In this document: piece after piece, positions 42,859 to 51,710 of the stretch
Layout: each line of letters opens with the position of its first letter
Numbering within the stretch: position 1 is the first letter of the stretch
NCBI GenBank assembly: GCA_023423975.1
Contig: JAFAEO010000073.1
Coordinates: forward strand, 372,001-436,000
Reading direction: 5' to 3'
Source of the DNA: Pseudomonadota bacterium
GTDB taxonomy: Bacteria; Pseudomonadota; Gammaproteobacteria; Burkholderiales; Burkholderiaceae_B
DNA length: 64,000 nt
Program-made: the position numbers and the translations under genes
The notes under the pieces: generated by a model
Told to the model about the DNA's origin: nothing
Databases searched by the model: none
Seen by the model: the letters and a program-made list of their open reading frames with translations, nothing else

Positions 42859-44412
42859 GTGCAGCGCATGACCACACTACAGCAGCATCGAGACTCGCTA
42901 ACTCATATTCTACGCGGAATTGAACGCGAAGGGCTACGGATCGACCGTGATGGCGCGCTCGCCACCACGCCGCACAGCACCCTTCTGGGCTCCGCCCTGA
43001 CTCATCCGAATATCACAACTGATTATTCGGAAGCGCTGATCGAGTTGATTACAGGCACCCATACTTCAGTGGACGATCTGCTCGAAGAGCTGACCGACGT
43101 GCATCGCTTTGCCACTCGTCAGTTTCCATCCGAAAGCATCTGGATGCAATCGATGCCCGGGCATCTGCCTGCCGATGACCAGATTCCTATTGCGACTTAC
43201 GGAAAATCCAACAGCGGCATGCTGCGCCATGTATACCGTCGCGGACTGGCCGAACGCTATGGCCGCACCATGCAATGCATTGCCGGCCTGCATTACAATT
43301 TTTCACTGCCCGATTCGCTGTGGCAGGTTCTGGATCTCGAGGGTACAACCGAAACCGAACGCCAGTCTGTCGGTTATATGGGACTGATCCGCAATTTCAC
43401 CCGTTATAACTGGCTGCTCATGTATCTGTTCGGCGCATCGCCCGCCGTTCCCCGCTCGTTTCTGGGTGACCGGCCCAACCCGTTGCGCGAACTGGATCAC
43501 GACACGCTGTATCTGCCCTACGCCACCAGCCTGCGCATGAGCGATCTGGGTTACCAGAACGACGCACAGGCCGGTCTGAAAATGTGCTACAACGACCTGT
43601 CCACCTTCATCAGGAAAATGTATCACGCCGTCACGCAGCCCTGGCCTGAATACCAGGCGCTGGGCACCCATCGCGACGGTCAGTGGATTCAACTGAACAC
43701 CAATGTGCTGCAGATCGAAAATGAGTACTACTCAACGATCCGGCCCAAGCGCACTACCGCGCGCGGCGAAAGGCCCATTACGGCGCTCATGGAGCGCGGC
43801 ATTCAGTACGTCGAGATCCGTTGCCTGGATATTGATCCTTTCAGCGCTGTCGGCATCTCCAATGCAACCTGTCATTTCATGGATGCGTTCCTGCTGTTCT
43901 GTGCCGTGCATGACAGCCGGCTTTTCCCTTATGACGGTTTCTGCGAGGAAAGCCAGGCCAATTTCACCGACGTCGTCAACCGCGGTCGCGACCCCGCATT
44001 GCGCCTGACCAGCAACGGCGAAGATATTTCCATCCCCGTCTGGGGCAATCAGTTGCTCGATCAAATTGCCCTGTACGCCAAGGAACTGGATATCGCATTC
44101 AGCACCACGCAATACAGCGCAGCGATTCAGGAGCAACGTCACAAACTGGATGACGTTTCTGCCACGCCTTCGGCCCGTATCCTGCAGGAGCTGCGCGACA
44201 GTGGCTTGAGTTTTGCCGACTATACCCAGTTGCAAAGCCAGCGCCTGTCCGACGAGCTGCGCTTTGGCGAGCTGTCTGCCGACACCGAGCAGAAAATGCG
44301 CGCCAGCGTGAAAAAATCGCTTGAAGAACAGGCAGCGATAGAAGCGTCCGACAACGAAAGCTTTGACGAATATGTCGAGCGTTATATGGCGGCCCTGAAA
44401 CGGCCGGAATAA
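42859..44412 (+). CDS. gshA: Glutamate-cysteine ligase
   Basis: First enzyme of glutathione synthesis, cytoplasmic. 517 residues, the proteobacterial GshA length (E. coli 518). Conserved regions: GIEREGLRI (about 18), HPNITTDYSEALIELIT, the Rossmann-free ATP-binding VEIRCLDIDPFSAVGI (about 317) and FCEESQANF. The GTG at 42859 has AGGA 6 nt upstream and is preferred to the ATG at 42868, which would be 15 nt away. A Rieske oxygenase gene follows after 12 bp. Confidence 0.95.
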   Translation: MQRMTTLQQHRDSLTHILRGIEREGLRIDRDGALATTPHSTLLGSALTHPNITTDYSEALIELITGTHTSVDDLLEELTDVHRFATRQFPSESIWMQSMPGHLPADDQIPIATYGKSNSGMLRHVYRRGLAERYGRTMQCIAGLHYNFSLPDSLWQVLDLEGTTETERQSVGYMGLIRNFTRYNWLLMYLFGASPAVPRSFLGDRPNPLRELDHDTLYLPYATSLRMSDLGYQNDAQAGLKMCYNDLSTFIRKMYHAVTQPWPEYQALGTHRDGQWIQLNTNVLQIENEYYSTIRPKRTTARGERPITALMERGIQYVEIRCLDIDPFSAVGISNATCHFMDAFLLFCAVHDSRLFPYDGFCEESQANFTDVVNRGRDPALRLTSNGEDISIPVWGNQLLDQIALYAKELDIAFSTTQYSAAIQEQRHKLDDVSATPSARILQELRDSGLSFADYTQLQSQRLSDELRFGELSADTEQKMRASVKKSLEEQAAIEASDNESFDEYVERYMAALKRPE

Positions 44413-44424
44413 ACGGAGATTTTC

Positions 44425-45516
44425 ATGTTTCTGAAGAATGCATGGTATGTCGCGGCATGGAGCCACGACATTGTCCATGAGCTTTATCCATTGCAACTGC
44501 TCAATGAATATCTGGTGTTCTATCGCCAGCAGGACGGCCAGATCGTCGCTCTTGAAGACGCCTGCCCGCACCGCAAACTGCCCTTGTCTATGGGCCGGCT
44601 CATTGATGATGCCGTAGAATGCGGCTACCACGGACTTACCTTCAATGGCCAGGGCACCTGTATTTTCGCGCCGGGCGCAAAAATTCCGCGCGCGGCCACT
44701 GTCAAAAGTTTTGCCACAACCGAAAAATACGGCCTGGTTTGGGTCTGGATGGGCGACGCAGAAAAAGCCGATGCTTCCCTGATCCCCCATATTGCAGAGT
44801 ATGGTGACCCTGACTGGGGCATCAATCAGGGCGATGCAATGATGGTCGAATGCAACTACCTGTATATGACCGACAATCTGCTGGATCCTTCGCATGTGGC
44901 CTGGGTACATCGCAGTTCATTCGGCAACAACGCGTGCGTGAACGAACCCTTGAGTACAACGGTAGCCGATAACGGCGTCATTGTTTCGCGCTGGATGTAC
45001 GACACCGAAGTAGCGCCCTTCTATGCAAAGTTTGTCAAATTTGCCGGCAACTGCGATCGCAAGCAGCATTACGAAGTGCGCTATCCGTCGCACGCCATTA
45101 TCAAGGCCGTCTTTACCCCTGCCGGCACCGGCGGCGACGAAGCGGCGATCCATCCCGACGTATTTCTGATGGACTCCTATAACTTTCTGACACCGGTTGA
45201 CGAAAAGACCACGCGCTACTTCTGGTTCCAGCTTAGAAATTTCAGTCCAAATGATGCAGACGTCTCGCGTCAGTTTGCCGCGGGCGTACGTCAGGCATTT
45301 GAAGAAGACCGGATTGTGCTGAGCGCAGTACAAAAAGGCATGGACAATCGCCGCACGCCATTTATCAATCTCAAACTGGATGGCGGCCCGATCAAGTTCC
45401 GCAAGGGACTGGAACGCCTGATCAACCAGGAACAGGTGGTGGCCTCCGAGACAGCCGGTAGCGCCCGGCAAACTGTGATCCCCATTCAGGAAACCGCCAT
45501 TGCCCAGCCCGATTAA
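44425..45516 (+). CDS. Rieske non-heme iron oxygenase, VanA-like
   Basis: 363-residue oxygenase component. Rieske [2Fe-2S] ligands are in DACPHRKLPLSMG (C/H about 47-49) and VECGYHGLTF (C/H about 67-70). The mononuclear iron site begins in DNLLDPSHVAWVH (about 152-164). Length and start (MFLKNAWYVAAWSHDI) match vanillate O-demethylase oxygenase and related demethylases. No reductase gene is adjacent. It is probably co-transcribed with gshA, so a glutathione link is possible, but the substrate is unknown. Confidence 0.88.
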   Translation: MFLKNAWYVAAWSHDIVHELYPLQLLNEYLVFYRQQDGQIVALEDACPHRKLPLSMGRLIDDAVECGYHGLTFNGQGTCIFAPGAKIPRAATVKSFATTEKYGLVWVWMGDAEKADASLIPHIAEYGDPDWGINQGDAMMVECNYLYMTDNLLDPSHVAWVHRSSFGNNACVNEPLSTTVADNGVIVSRWMYDTEVAPFYAKFVKFAGNCDRKQHYEVRYPSHAIIKAVFTPAGTGGDEAAIHPDVFLMDSYNFLTPVDEKTTRYFWFQLRNFSPNDADVSRQFAAGVRQAFEEDRIVLSAVQKGMDNRRTPFINLKLDGGPIKFRKGLERLINQEQVVASETAGSARQTVIPIQETAIAQPD

Positions 45517-45563
45517 CTTTCCTGATCGGCCAGGCGATTTGCCCGGCAAACGAACCTGCGCAG

Positions 45564-45599
45564 CAGGCGACAAAACACGGTTACGCCAGCTGTCGCCTG
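45564..45599. terminator. 9-bp inverted repeat downstream of the Rieske gene
   Basis: CAGGCGACA (45564-45572) pairs with TGTCGCCTG (45591-45599) over an 18-nt loop, 47 bp after the stop. No T-run. The rest of 45517-45808 holds no credible gene. Confidence 0.4.
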
Positions 45600-45808
45600 G
45601 GACTCAAACAGGACAGGATCGGTATGGGCGGCCTGGCCCGCCCAACTGCCGTCACCCATACCCACGCACTCAAGTCTCGGTCAAACGGGCAATCTGGTCA
45701 ATCAGCAGCGATCATGACGCTACGCCGTCATTGTGCTGTCCGCAATTGCTCGCGGCCTGTGCTTACAGGAAAATCCTGCAATAGGCTCGGCGAGTACCAC
45801 ACAGCGAC

Positions 45809-46006
45809 TTAGTTCTTGGCCTTGTCCCCGACATGTTCCGGCTTGCCCTTGCGGGGGGTTGAGGCCAGTTCTTCCAGCTCCTTTTCCGACATCGAGTCAT
45901 ACATCAATTTGGACGCGCCTTTCAAACTGCTCACCTTTGTTTCACCGCGCTTGGCAGCCAGAGCCGCCCCCGCCGCCTGCTGCTGGTCCTGAGATTTTGC
46001 CGGCAT
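45809..46006 (-). CDS. DUF3008 family small protein
   Basis: 65-residue, lysine-rich, highly polar protein starting MPAKSQDQQQAAGAALAAKR, with SLKGASKLMYDSMSEKELEE; this is the DUF3008 pattern found in small stress-associated proteins. AAGGAG is placed just upstream of the ATG. No operon partner. Function unknown. Confidence 0.85.
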   Translation of the reverse strand: MPAKSQDQQQAAGAALAAKRGETKVSSLKGASKLMYDSMSEKELEELASTPRKGKPEHVGDKAKN

Positions 46007-46403
46007 GATTTGCTCCTTGTCTCAAGTCGTTCGCCTCGCATGATTCACTGACCGGGCCACAGAACGACAGCGACCGACATGGCATTGCCCGTGTCAGCTG
46101 ACCTTATCATTATTGTCCTGGTCGGTGCGCCGCTTTACGAATCCGGCCTGGTTCATTTTGTTATCAAATGCGAATCAGATCAGTTTGTGGTTATGTCAAA
46201 TGTCATTAACGTTGACGAAAATCATCGCAACAGGAGAGATTGGCCGGCAACATCGCGCCACACGAATGAACGCAGACACGTGTACCGTTTGTATCAGGCA
46301 CTACCGTTTGTTAACCGCGCCCGGGCATGTAATCACCCTTGCCAGTAAAGAAGCTGCCACTAACCGCCGCGCTGCTTAAGAACTTTGCTGTTTAAGAACC
46401 GTA
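46007..46403. other. Intergenic region with no recognised gene
   Basis: 397 bp between the DUF3008 start and the end of the ABC ATPase gene. A frame at 46079-46348 is open but shows no family resemblance, no ribosome-binding site and mixed composition, so I do not call it. The only structure seen is the short tandem repeat at its right end. Confidence 0.6.
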
Positions 46404-46413
46404 CTACTTAAGA
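46376..46413. repeat. Three TTAAGA repeats at exact 16-bp period
   Basis: TTAAGAAC occurs at 46376 and 46392, and TTAAGA at 46408. The last copy overlaps the end of the ABC ATPase coding sequence, including its stop region. It looks like slipped duplication of the gene's 3' end; a regulatory role is not evident. Confidence 0.6.
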
Positions 46414-47168
46414 TTTCCTGCCAGAAAGGTAGCCAGCCGCGCGCTTTTGGGTTTGGCCAGAACCTCGCCAGGAGCACCCTCTTCTTCGACCCCCCCCTGA
46501 TGCAAAAACATCACATGGCTGGACACCTGACGGGCAAACGCCATCTCGTGCGTCACGATGATCATGGTGCGCCCCTCCTCGGCCAGTTTCTGCATCACGC
46601 GCAGCACTTCACCAACCAGTTCCGGGTCCAGGGCCGAGGTGGGCTCGTCAAACAGCATGACCTCGGGCTCCAGCGCCAGTGCACGCGCGATCGCTACTCG
46701 TTGCTGTTGCCCGCCGGACAGGTGCACAGGGTACTTTTTCATTGTATCCAGACTCAGCCCGACCTTGAGCAGATTGCTCTCCGCCCTGGCCAGCGCCTCT
46801 TGACGCGACAGGCCCAGAACATTGACCGGCGCGGCCGTGATGTTCTCCTGCACAGTCATGTGTGACCAGAGATTGAAGTGCTGAAACACCATCGATAGCC
46901 GGGTGCGCATATATTGCAATTGGCGGCGGTCAGCCGGCACCAGCGTACCCTTGCGCTGCACCGTGCGCAGCTCTTGCCCATGAATAAATATTCTGCCCGA
47001 ATCGGGCGTTTCCAGAAAATTGATACAGCGCAGCAGCGTGCTTTTGCCTGAACCACTGGAGCCGATGATGCTGATTACATCACCCTTGTTGGCCAGCAGC
47101 GATACGCCCTTGAGCACCTCGTTGTTGCCGAAACGTTTGTGAATATCCTGGACGCGTAAATTTTCCAT
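46404..47168 (-). CDS. Basic amino acid ABC transporter ATPase (HisP-like)
   Basis: 254-residue ATPase of a polar amino-acid importer. Walker A GSSGSGKST (about 36-44), signature LSGGQQQRVAIARAL, Walker B VMLFDEPTSALDPE and H-loop IVTHEMAFA. The insert ELRTVQRKGTLVPADRRQLQ is typical of HisP/ArtP-type proteins for histidine, lysine and arginine. Last gene of binding protein-permease-permease-ATPase. Confidence 0.93.
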   Translation of the reverse strand: MENLRVQDIHKRFGNNEVLKGVSLLANKGDVISIIGSSGSGKSTLLRCINFLETPDSGRIFIHGQELRTVQRKGTLVPADRRQLQYMRTRLSMVFQHFNLWSHMTVQENITAAPVNVLGLSRQEALARAESNLLKVGLSLDTMKKYPVHLSGGQQQRVAIARALALEPEVMLFDEPTSALDPELVGEVLRVMQKLAEEGRTMIIVTHEMAFARQVSSHVMFLHQGGVEEEGAPGEVLAKPKSARLATFLAGNLK

Positions 47169-47180
47169 GGTGATAACCTG

Positions 47181-47891
47181 TTAAACAGCAGCGGGTTTCA
47201 GAAACCCGAGCCATTTGCTCTCTGCCTTGCGAAACAGCGCGACCAGCACCATTGCCAGAACGGCGTACAGAATGGCAGCAATGCCAAAGGCGGGTAAGGA
47301 ATTGAATGTGGCGCTATTGACATCACGTGCCACCTTGAGCAGCTCAGGCACCGTCGCCGTAAACGCCAGTGAGGTCGAATGCAGAACCAGAATGACCTCG
47401 TTGCTGTAAAACGGCAAGGCACGCCTGAATGCGGAGGGCAAAATGATCTTCGTGTACAACCGGAAACGGGAAAAGCCAAAAGCCTGCGCCGCTTCAATTT
47501 CGCCATGAGGAATGGCGCGGATGGCGCCGGCCAGCACCTCTGTCATGTACGCGCAGGTGTTAATGGTAAAGGCAAGAATCACACAATTGAAGCCATCACG
47601 GAAAAATGTGGCCAGCAGCGGCGTGCCACGCACCACGCTCAGGCTGAACAGGCCGGTGTAAACCAGCAGCAACTGCACGTAAAGCGGCGTGCCGCGAAAC
47701 ACAAAGGTGTACACCCGCACCGGCACGCTGACCCAGCGGTTGGACGAACTGCGCCAGATCGCCATGGGAATGGCCAGCACCGTGCCAAACAACACAGCCA
47801 GCAGCAATATCCATATGGTCATGGCCAGCCCCGTCATGGGAAAACCAAAGCCGAGATAGGCTTGCCAGTAGCGCTCAAGGATCTCGCTCAC
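47181..47891 (-). CDS. Basic amino acid ABC transporter permease (HisM-like)
   Basis: 236-residue permease with about five helices and the core YMTEVLAGAIRAIPHGEIEA, then AQAFGFSRFRLYTKIILPSA. I place the start at a GTG (47891) that overlaps the TGA of the preceding permease (GTGA) and has GGGAGG 7 nt upstream; the longer frame to 47969 lies inside that gene. Confidence 0.92.
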   Translation of the reverse strand: MSEILERYWQAYLGFGFPMTGLAMTIWILLLAVLFGTVLAIPMAIWRSSSNRWVSVPVRVYTFVFRGTPLYVQLLLVYTGLFSLSVVRGTPLLATFFRDGFNCVILAFTINTCAYMTEVLAGAIRAIPHGEIEAAQAFGFSRFRLYTKIILPSAFRRALPFYSNEVILVLHSTSLAFTATVPELLKVARDVNSATFNSLPAFGIAAILYAVLAMVLVALFRKAESKWLGFLKPAAV

Positions 47892-48574
47892 AGCCGCACC
47901 TCCCGCACCCCGGCCGAATAGCGTCGATTCAGCCAGGACAACACGACCAGGCTGACAGCCGTCATGCACAGATAAATCGCTGCGGCCACCAGATTGAAGA
48001 AAAACAGCTGCTGGGTACTGCGTCCGGCCTGCTGTGTGACCGTCACAATATCGAGCAAACCGATAATGGAAACCAGGGCCGTTGCCTTGATAATGACCTG
48101 CAGATTATTGTTCAGCCCGGGCAAGGCAAAACGGATCAGTTGCGGCAACAGAATCAGGCGAAACACCGTCAGTGGCGCCATGCCTGTCGCGTAGCCTGCT
48201 TCCAGTTGGCCTTTGGGCACAGACTGGATCGCCCCGCGAAAGGTCTCTGTCATATAGGCGCCATAGATGAACGAAAGCGTTGTCACCCCTGCCGAAAATG
48301 CATCCATCTGATATTGCGGCCAGCCGGCCCAGGTGCAAATGGCATTGATGAGTTCCTGCAGGTTGTAGAAAACAAGCAGCATGATCACCAGGTCGGGAAC
48401 ACTGCGTATCAATGTCGTATACCCGGTGAAGGTCCAGCGCAGTACAGGATTGGGTGACAGCTTGCACAAAGCCCCGACCATCCCGATAATGATCGAAAAA
48501 ACCAGCGTTAACAGGGTCAGCAGACAGGTTGCGAGTGTACCGGCCCATATCTGGGATCCATAACCGTACAGCAT
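47888..48574 (-). CDS. Basic amino acid ABC transporter permease (HisQ-like)
   Basis: 228-residue permease, partner of the HisM-like protein. Core motif YMTETFRGAIQSVPKGQLEA followed by GYATGMAPLTVFRLILLPQL. N-terminal helix YGSQIWAGTLATCLLTLLTL. It is separated from the binding-protein gene by 166 bp that include a strong hairpin, and overlaps the second permease by 4 bp. Confidence 0.92.
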   Translation of the reverse strand: MLYGYGSQIWAGTLATCLLTLLTLVFSIIIGMVGALCKLSPNPVLRWTFTGYTTLIRSVPDLVIMLLVFYNLQELINAICTWAGWPQYQMDAFSAGVTTLSFIYGAYMTETFRGAIQSVPKGQLEAGYATGMAPLTVFRLILLPQLIRFALPGLNNNLQVIIKATALVSIIGLLDIVTVTQQAGRSTQQLFFFNLVAAAIYLCMTAVSLVVLSWLNRRYSAGVREVRL

Positions 48575-48689
48575 CGGGTTCCTTAAATATCGTTATTAAT
48601 AATGTAATTGCCAGTCGGCGGGACGGCTCATGCCGTTGTATCCCGCCGTACATGCGATGCGGGCAAACCAGGCTGCCCAAAAATGCAAA

Positions 48690-48724
48690 CTGCGCGGTCA
48701 CCGGCGTAAAGCCGGTCCGCGCAG
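48690..48724. other. Strong hairpin between binding-protein and permease genes
   Basis: CTGCGCG (48690-48696) pairs with CGCGCAG (48718-48724), and CCGGC (48701-48705) with GCCGG (48711-48715) around a 5-nt loop. It lies 17 bp after the binding-protein stop. Probable mRNA-stabilising or attenuating stem, parallel to the one after aapJ. Confidence 0.6.
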
Positions 48725-48740
48725 CACCGGTCAACCAAGC

Positions 48741-49517
48741 TTATTCGTGTTCCTTGATGCCGTATTTCTTGTAGGCTTCCAGGATTTTCGCGTATTCACC
48801 GTCCTTTTTCATATCGGCCAGCGCCTTGTCGATTTTACCCTTGAGCTCGGTATCTTCCTTACGCAGACCGATGCCGTTACCATTGCCGAACACTTCTGCA
48901 TCGGAGACAGGCGTACCTACAAGCTTGAAGTTCTTGCCGTCGGGGCTATCGAAGAAAATCGTGGCGGCTGCCGCATCCTGCAGCGTGGCGTCTACACGCC
49001 CCAGCGCCAGATCCTGCTTGGCCAGATCATCATTCTGGTAGGAAACCAGGTTAATGCCCTTGCCTTTCCAATGTTTGTCGGCATAGGCAGCCTGGGTAGT
49101 GCCCTGAACGACGCCTACTGTTTTGCCTTTGAGCGACTCTGCTGTCGTATCCAGCCCTTCACTGTTGGCCGGGACCATCAGGCGCGTGGAGCTGGCGTAC
49201 ATCACATCTGAAAACAAGACCTGCTTCTCGCGCTCTTTGGTAATGGTCATCCCGGACAGGATGCCGTCTATTTTCTTGGCTTTCAGGGCTGGAATCACGC
49301 CATCAAAATTCATGCGAATCCATTCACAGTCGGCGTCAATGCGTTTGCAGATGGATTTACCCATATCAATATCAATACCAACCAGCTCGCCCTGTGGATT
49401 GACCGACTCGAAAGGTGCGAACGTGGGGTCAACGCCCAGACGCAGTTTGGCGGGTGCCGCAGACACCACTGTCGGTAACAATGCAGCCAGCATTGCCGCA
49501 ACAAAAAGTTTTTTCAT
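48741..49517 (-). CDS. Basic amino acid ABC transporter substrate-binding protein (HisJ/ArgT-like)
   Basis: 258-residue periplasmic protein with signal peptide MKKLFVAAMLAALLPTVVSA. Family-3 landmarks: GVDPTFAPFESVNPQGELVG, DIDMGKSICKRI, NFDGVIPALKAKKIDGILSG and RDCEW-like DADCEWIRM, close to lysine/arginine/ornithine- and histidine-binding proteins. Start at 49517 with AGGA immediately before it; the frame extends to 49733 without signal-like sequence. Divergent from the DUF2817 gene. Confidence 0.92.
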   Translation of the reverse strand: MKKLFVAAMLAALLPTVVSAAPAKLRLGVDPTFAPFESVNPQGELVGIDIDMGKSICKRIDADCEWIRMNFDGVIPALKAKKIDGILSGMTITKEREKQVLFSDVMYASSTRLMVPANSEGLDTTAESLKGKTVGVVQGTTQAAYADKHWKGKGINLVSYQNDDLAKQDLALGRVDATLQDAAAATIFFDSPDGKNFKLVGTPVSDAEVFGNGNGIGLRKEDTELKGKIDKALADMKKDGEYAKILEAYKKYGIKEHE

Positions 49518-49701
49518 TCCTAACCCCGGGAAACATATCGTAAATAATTGAAGTAGTATAACGCCTTGTTCCTGGTTCACAGCTGTGATTGCAGGCAGGT
49601 TACAACGCGCGGACACGAGATTTTTGCATAAATTTCCCGCCCGCTTCCTGATTTTGTCCGAAACCCATGTTTTTCTTGCCTTTGGGCCCGAGAATTCGCT
49701 C

Positions 49702-50841
49702 ATGACACCCTTCGATTCCGCCGATTTGCCCATTTTCCGGCTGGCGCCCGGCCAGCTGACCTACTCGCAATTGCGCGCCTCGTTCCTGAAGGCTGCCCAT
49801 CACCGGGGCGCCCTCCTGCATTCGTACCCCCATCCGCTCAAGGGCGTGGAAAACGAGAATCTGTGCACCGATGTGGCCATCGCCGGCGACCCCGCTGCCG
49901 AAAAATGGATGGTGGTGGTGTCCGGCACGCACGGCGTTGAGGGTTACTATGGCTCCATCTGCCAGACCCGCTTTCTACTGGAACAGGATATCTCCCCGGC
50001 GGCGGGCGTGGGCCTGCTGTTCATTCACCTGATCAATCCGTGGGGTACGTCCTGGAAGCGACGGGTCAACGAGGACAATATGGATCTGAATCGCAATTAT
50101 GTGGATTTTGACCAGCCCTTGCCGACCAATCCGGGCTATGAAGCGGTTCATGAACTGTTTGCGACCGACATCCGTGATGCCGCCAGGCGCAAAGCGCGCG
50201 ATGTGCGCTGGCGCCAGACCGTACAGGAAAAAGGTTACGCTACGCTGATGAACATTGTGGAAGCCGGTCAATATCGTCATCGGGATGGGCTGTATTACGG
50301 TGGTGAAAAACCCAGCTGGTCCAATCTCACGCTGCATAAAATCCTGCAAGATCACCTGCCGGCGCACGCCAGGGAAATCATCAGCTTCGATCTGCACACC
50401 GGCGCCGGGCAGTTCGGCCACCCCATGCTCATGGCCATTGCCGAACAGGACTATCCCGGCATCGCGCGCGCCCAGTCAATATACGGGCCATGGCTGTATA
50501 CCGTGATTACCGGCGCCAACAATGCCAGCGATACCGGCATCTCTGCGGCCGCCACCGGTTACACCTCGGCCGCCATGGTCAAGCTATTCAGTGACCGCAA
50601 ATTCACTCAACTGGTTGTCGAATGCGGCACTTATGATAGCCAATCGGTGGGGCAGCCCGCCCTGCTGGCGGACCATTTCCTGCATCTGCACGGCGACCCG
50701 GCCAGTGCCCAAGGCAAGAAGATCAAACAGCGCCTGCTGGACTTTTTCTTCCCCGCCGACCCCGACTGGCAGGCGCTGGTGCAATTCAGAACCCGACAGA
50801 TCCTGGAACGCGCCGTTCGCGCACTACGTGAAGATGAGTAG
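49702..50841 (+). CDS. DUF2817 family, M14-like zinc peptidase fold protein
   Basis: 379-residue protein of the DUF2817 family, distantly related to M14 carboxypeptidases. Likely metal and catalytic positions: VVVSGTHGVEGYYGS (His, about 75), NEDNMDLNRNYVDF (about 125), SFDLHTGAGQFGHP (His, about 235) and LVVECGTYD (Glu, about 310). No signal peptide. I start at the ATG 49702; upstream in-frame ATG 49585 is in the divergent promoter region. Substrate unknown. Confidence 0.85.
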   Translation: MTPFDSADLPIFRLAPGQLTYSQLRASFLKAAHHRGALLHSYPHPLKGVENENLCTDVAIAGDPAAEKWMVVVSGTHGVEGYYGSICQTRFLLEQDISPAAGVGLLFIHLINPWGTSWKRRVNEDNMDLNRNYVDFDQPLPTNPGYEAVHELFATDIRDAARRKARDVRWRQTVQEKGYATLMNIVEAGQYRHRDGLYYGGEKPSWSNLTLHKILQDHLPAHAREIISFDLHTGAGQFGHPMLMAIAEQDYPGIARAQSIYGPWLYTVITGANNASDTGISAAATGYTSAAMVKLFSDRKFTQLVVECGTYDSQSVGQPALLADHFLHLHGDPASAQGKKIKQRLLDFFFPADPDWQALVQFRTRQILERAVRALREDE

Positions 50842-50863
50842 TAGTCGGCTTAATTGAAACAGG

Positions 50864-50891
50864 AAAGGGGCACGCTTACCGTGCCCCTTTT
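50864..50891 (+). terminator. Intrinsic terminator of the DUF2817 gene
   Basis: GGGGCAC (50867-50873), 7-nt loop, GTGCCCC (50881-50887), then TTTT, preceded by AAA. A textbook terminator 23 bp after the stop codon. Confidence 0.88.
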
Positions 50892-51014
50892 CCCATGATG
50901 TTTACAAATGGCTCACACCCGCCGCCCGATAAACCGCCATACGCGCTGACCTCTGTCGTGTTTTCAATATATTAATTTTTGCGACCTTAAAGAGAACATA
51001 GAAGCCGTCAATGG

Positions 51015-51043
51015 CTGGCATCTGGCCGGCTTTCCGATACAAT
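51015..51043 (+). promoter_or_regulatory. Candidate sigma70 promoter of the tautomerase gene
   Basis: CTGGCA (51015-51020), 17-nt spacer, TACAAT (51038-51043); start codon at 51115. Confidence 0.55.
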
Positions 51044-51114
51044 CGTAAAAGGCAAGGGGCGCCAGCCCTGCTCCTATTTCACAGCACATTTCATTCAAAC
51101 GAGACATTTCTATC

Positions 51115-51501
51115 ATGCCCATTCTTCAAGTTCAGGTCACAGCCGGCCGCAGCCAGCAACAGAAAACCGCCTTCCTGCAAAATGCCACCAAAGTCATAGA
51201 ACAAACGCTGAACGCAGCCTTGCCAAGCATCCGTATTTCCCTGCAGGAAATTGAACAGCAGGATTCGATTGTCGCGGGCCAGATCGGTGCCGAATTCGTC
51301 AACATTGTGGCTTTCCTGCTTGCAGGCCGGGATGATGAGCTCAAGGCCAATTTCATGGCAGCCATTAATAAAGCGGCCGTTACCTCGCTTGACGTATCCG
51401 ATACCTGCATCCGCACAATGGTGATCGATGTCGCGCCGGAGCATATGGGCGTGCAGGAAGGCTTGAGCGCCAAGGCATTTCGTGCCAGAAGCGCCAACTG
51501 A
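51115..51501 (+). CDS. Tautomerase superfamily protein (4-oxalocrotonate tautomerase type)
   Basis: 128-residue protein with the catalytic Pro directly after the initiator Met (MPILQVQVTAGRSQQQKTAF), the hallmark of the superfamily. Two beta-alpha-beta halves fit one long chain (residues 1-60 and 62-125), longer than the 60-residue 4-OT. Substrate is unknown. It has its own promoter and precedes the tct cluster by about 210 bp. Confidence 0.82.
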   Translation: MPILQVQVTAGRSQQQKTAFLQNATKVIEQTLNAALPSIRISLQEIEQQDSIVAGQIGAEFVNIVAFLLAGRDDELKANFMAAINKAAVTSLDVSDTCIRTMVIDVAPEHMGVQEGLSAKAFRARSAN

Positions 51502-51646
51502 TGCAAAAATAACAACCTCACACACCTGCTGCGCATTACTCCGGGCCCGGCGCCCGAGGTAAACCGCAGCAGCACCACTACCCGGCCCTGGCTTTGTCCC
51601 TGGCCGCCGGCTCCCTTTGCCGCTCCCTTTCCCTTATTGACAATAC

Positions 51647-51676
51647 CTCCTGATCCAACCTATTCTTCTCTGAATT
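51647..51676 (+). promoter_or_regulatory. Candidate sigma70 promoter of tctCBA
   Basis: A perfect TTGACA (51647-51652), an 18-nt spacer and TATTCT (51671-51676). CGGAG precedes the start codon at 51711. Confidence 0.55.
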
Positions 51677-51710
51677 ATTACCAATTACAACAAACCCTTT
51701 CGGAGCGGAC

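Noticed and set aside
43732..44910. 392-residue open frame antisense to gshA and the Rieske gene
   Set aside because: Both sense genes have complete catalytic motifs; the antisense product resembles no family.
46079..46348. 89-residue open frame in the 397-bp gap
   Set aside because: No ribosome-binding site, no family similarity, C-terminal half of unstructured composition.
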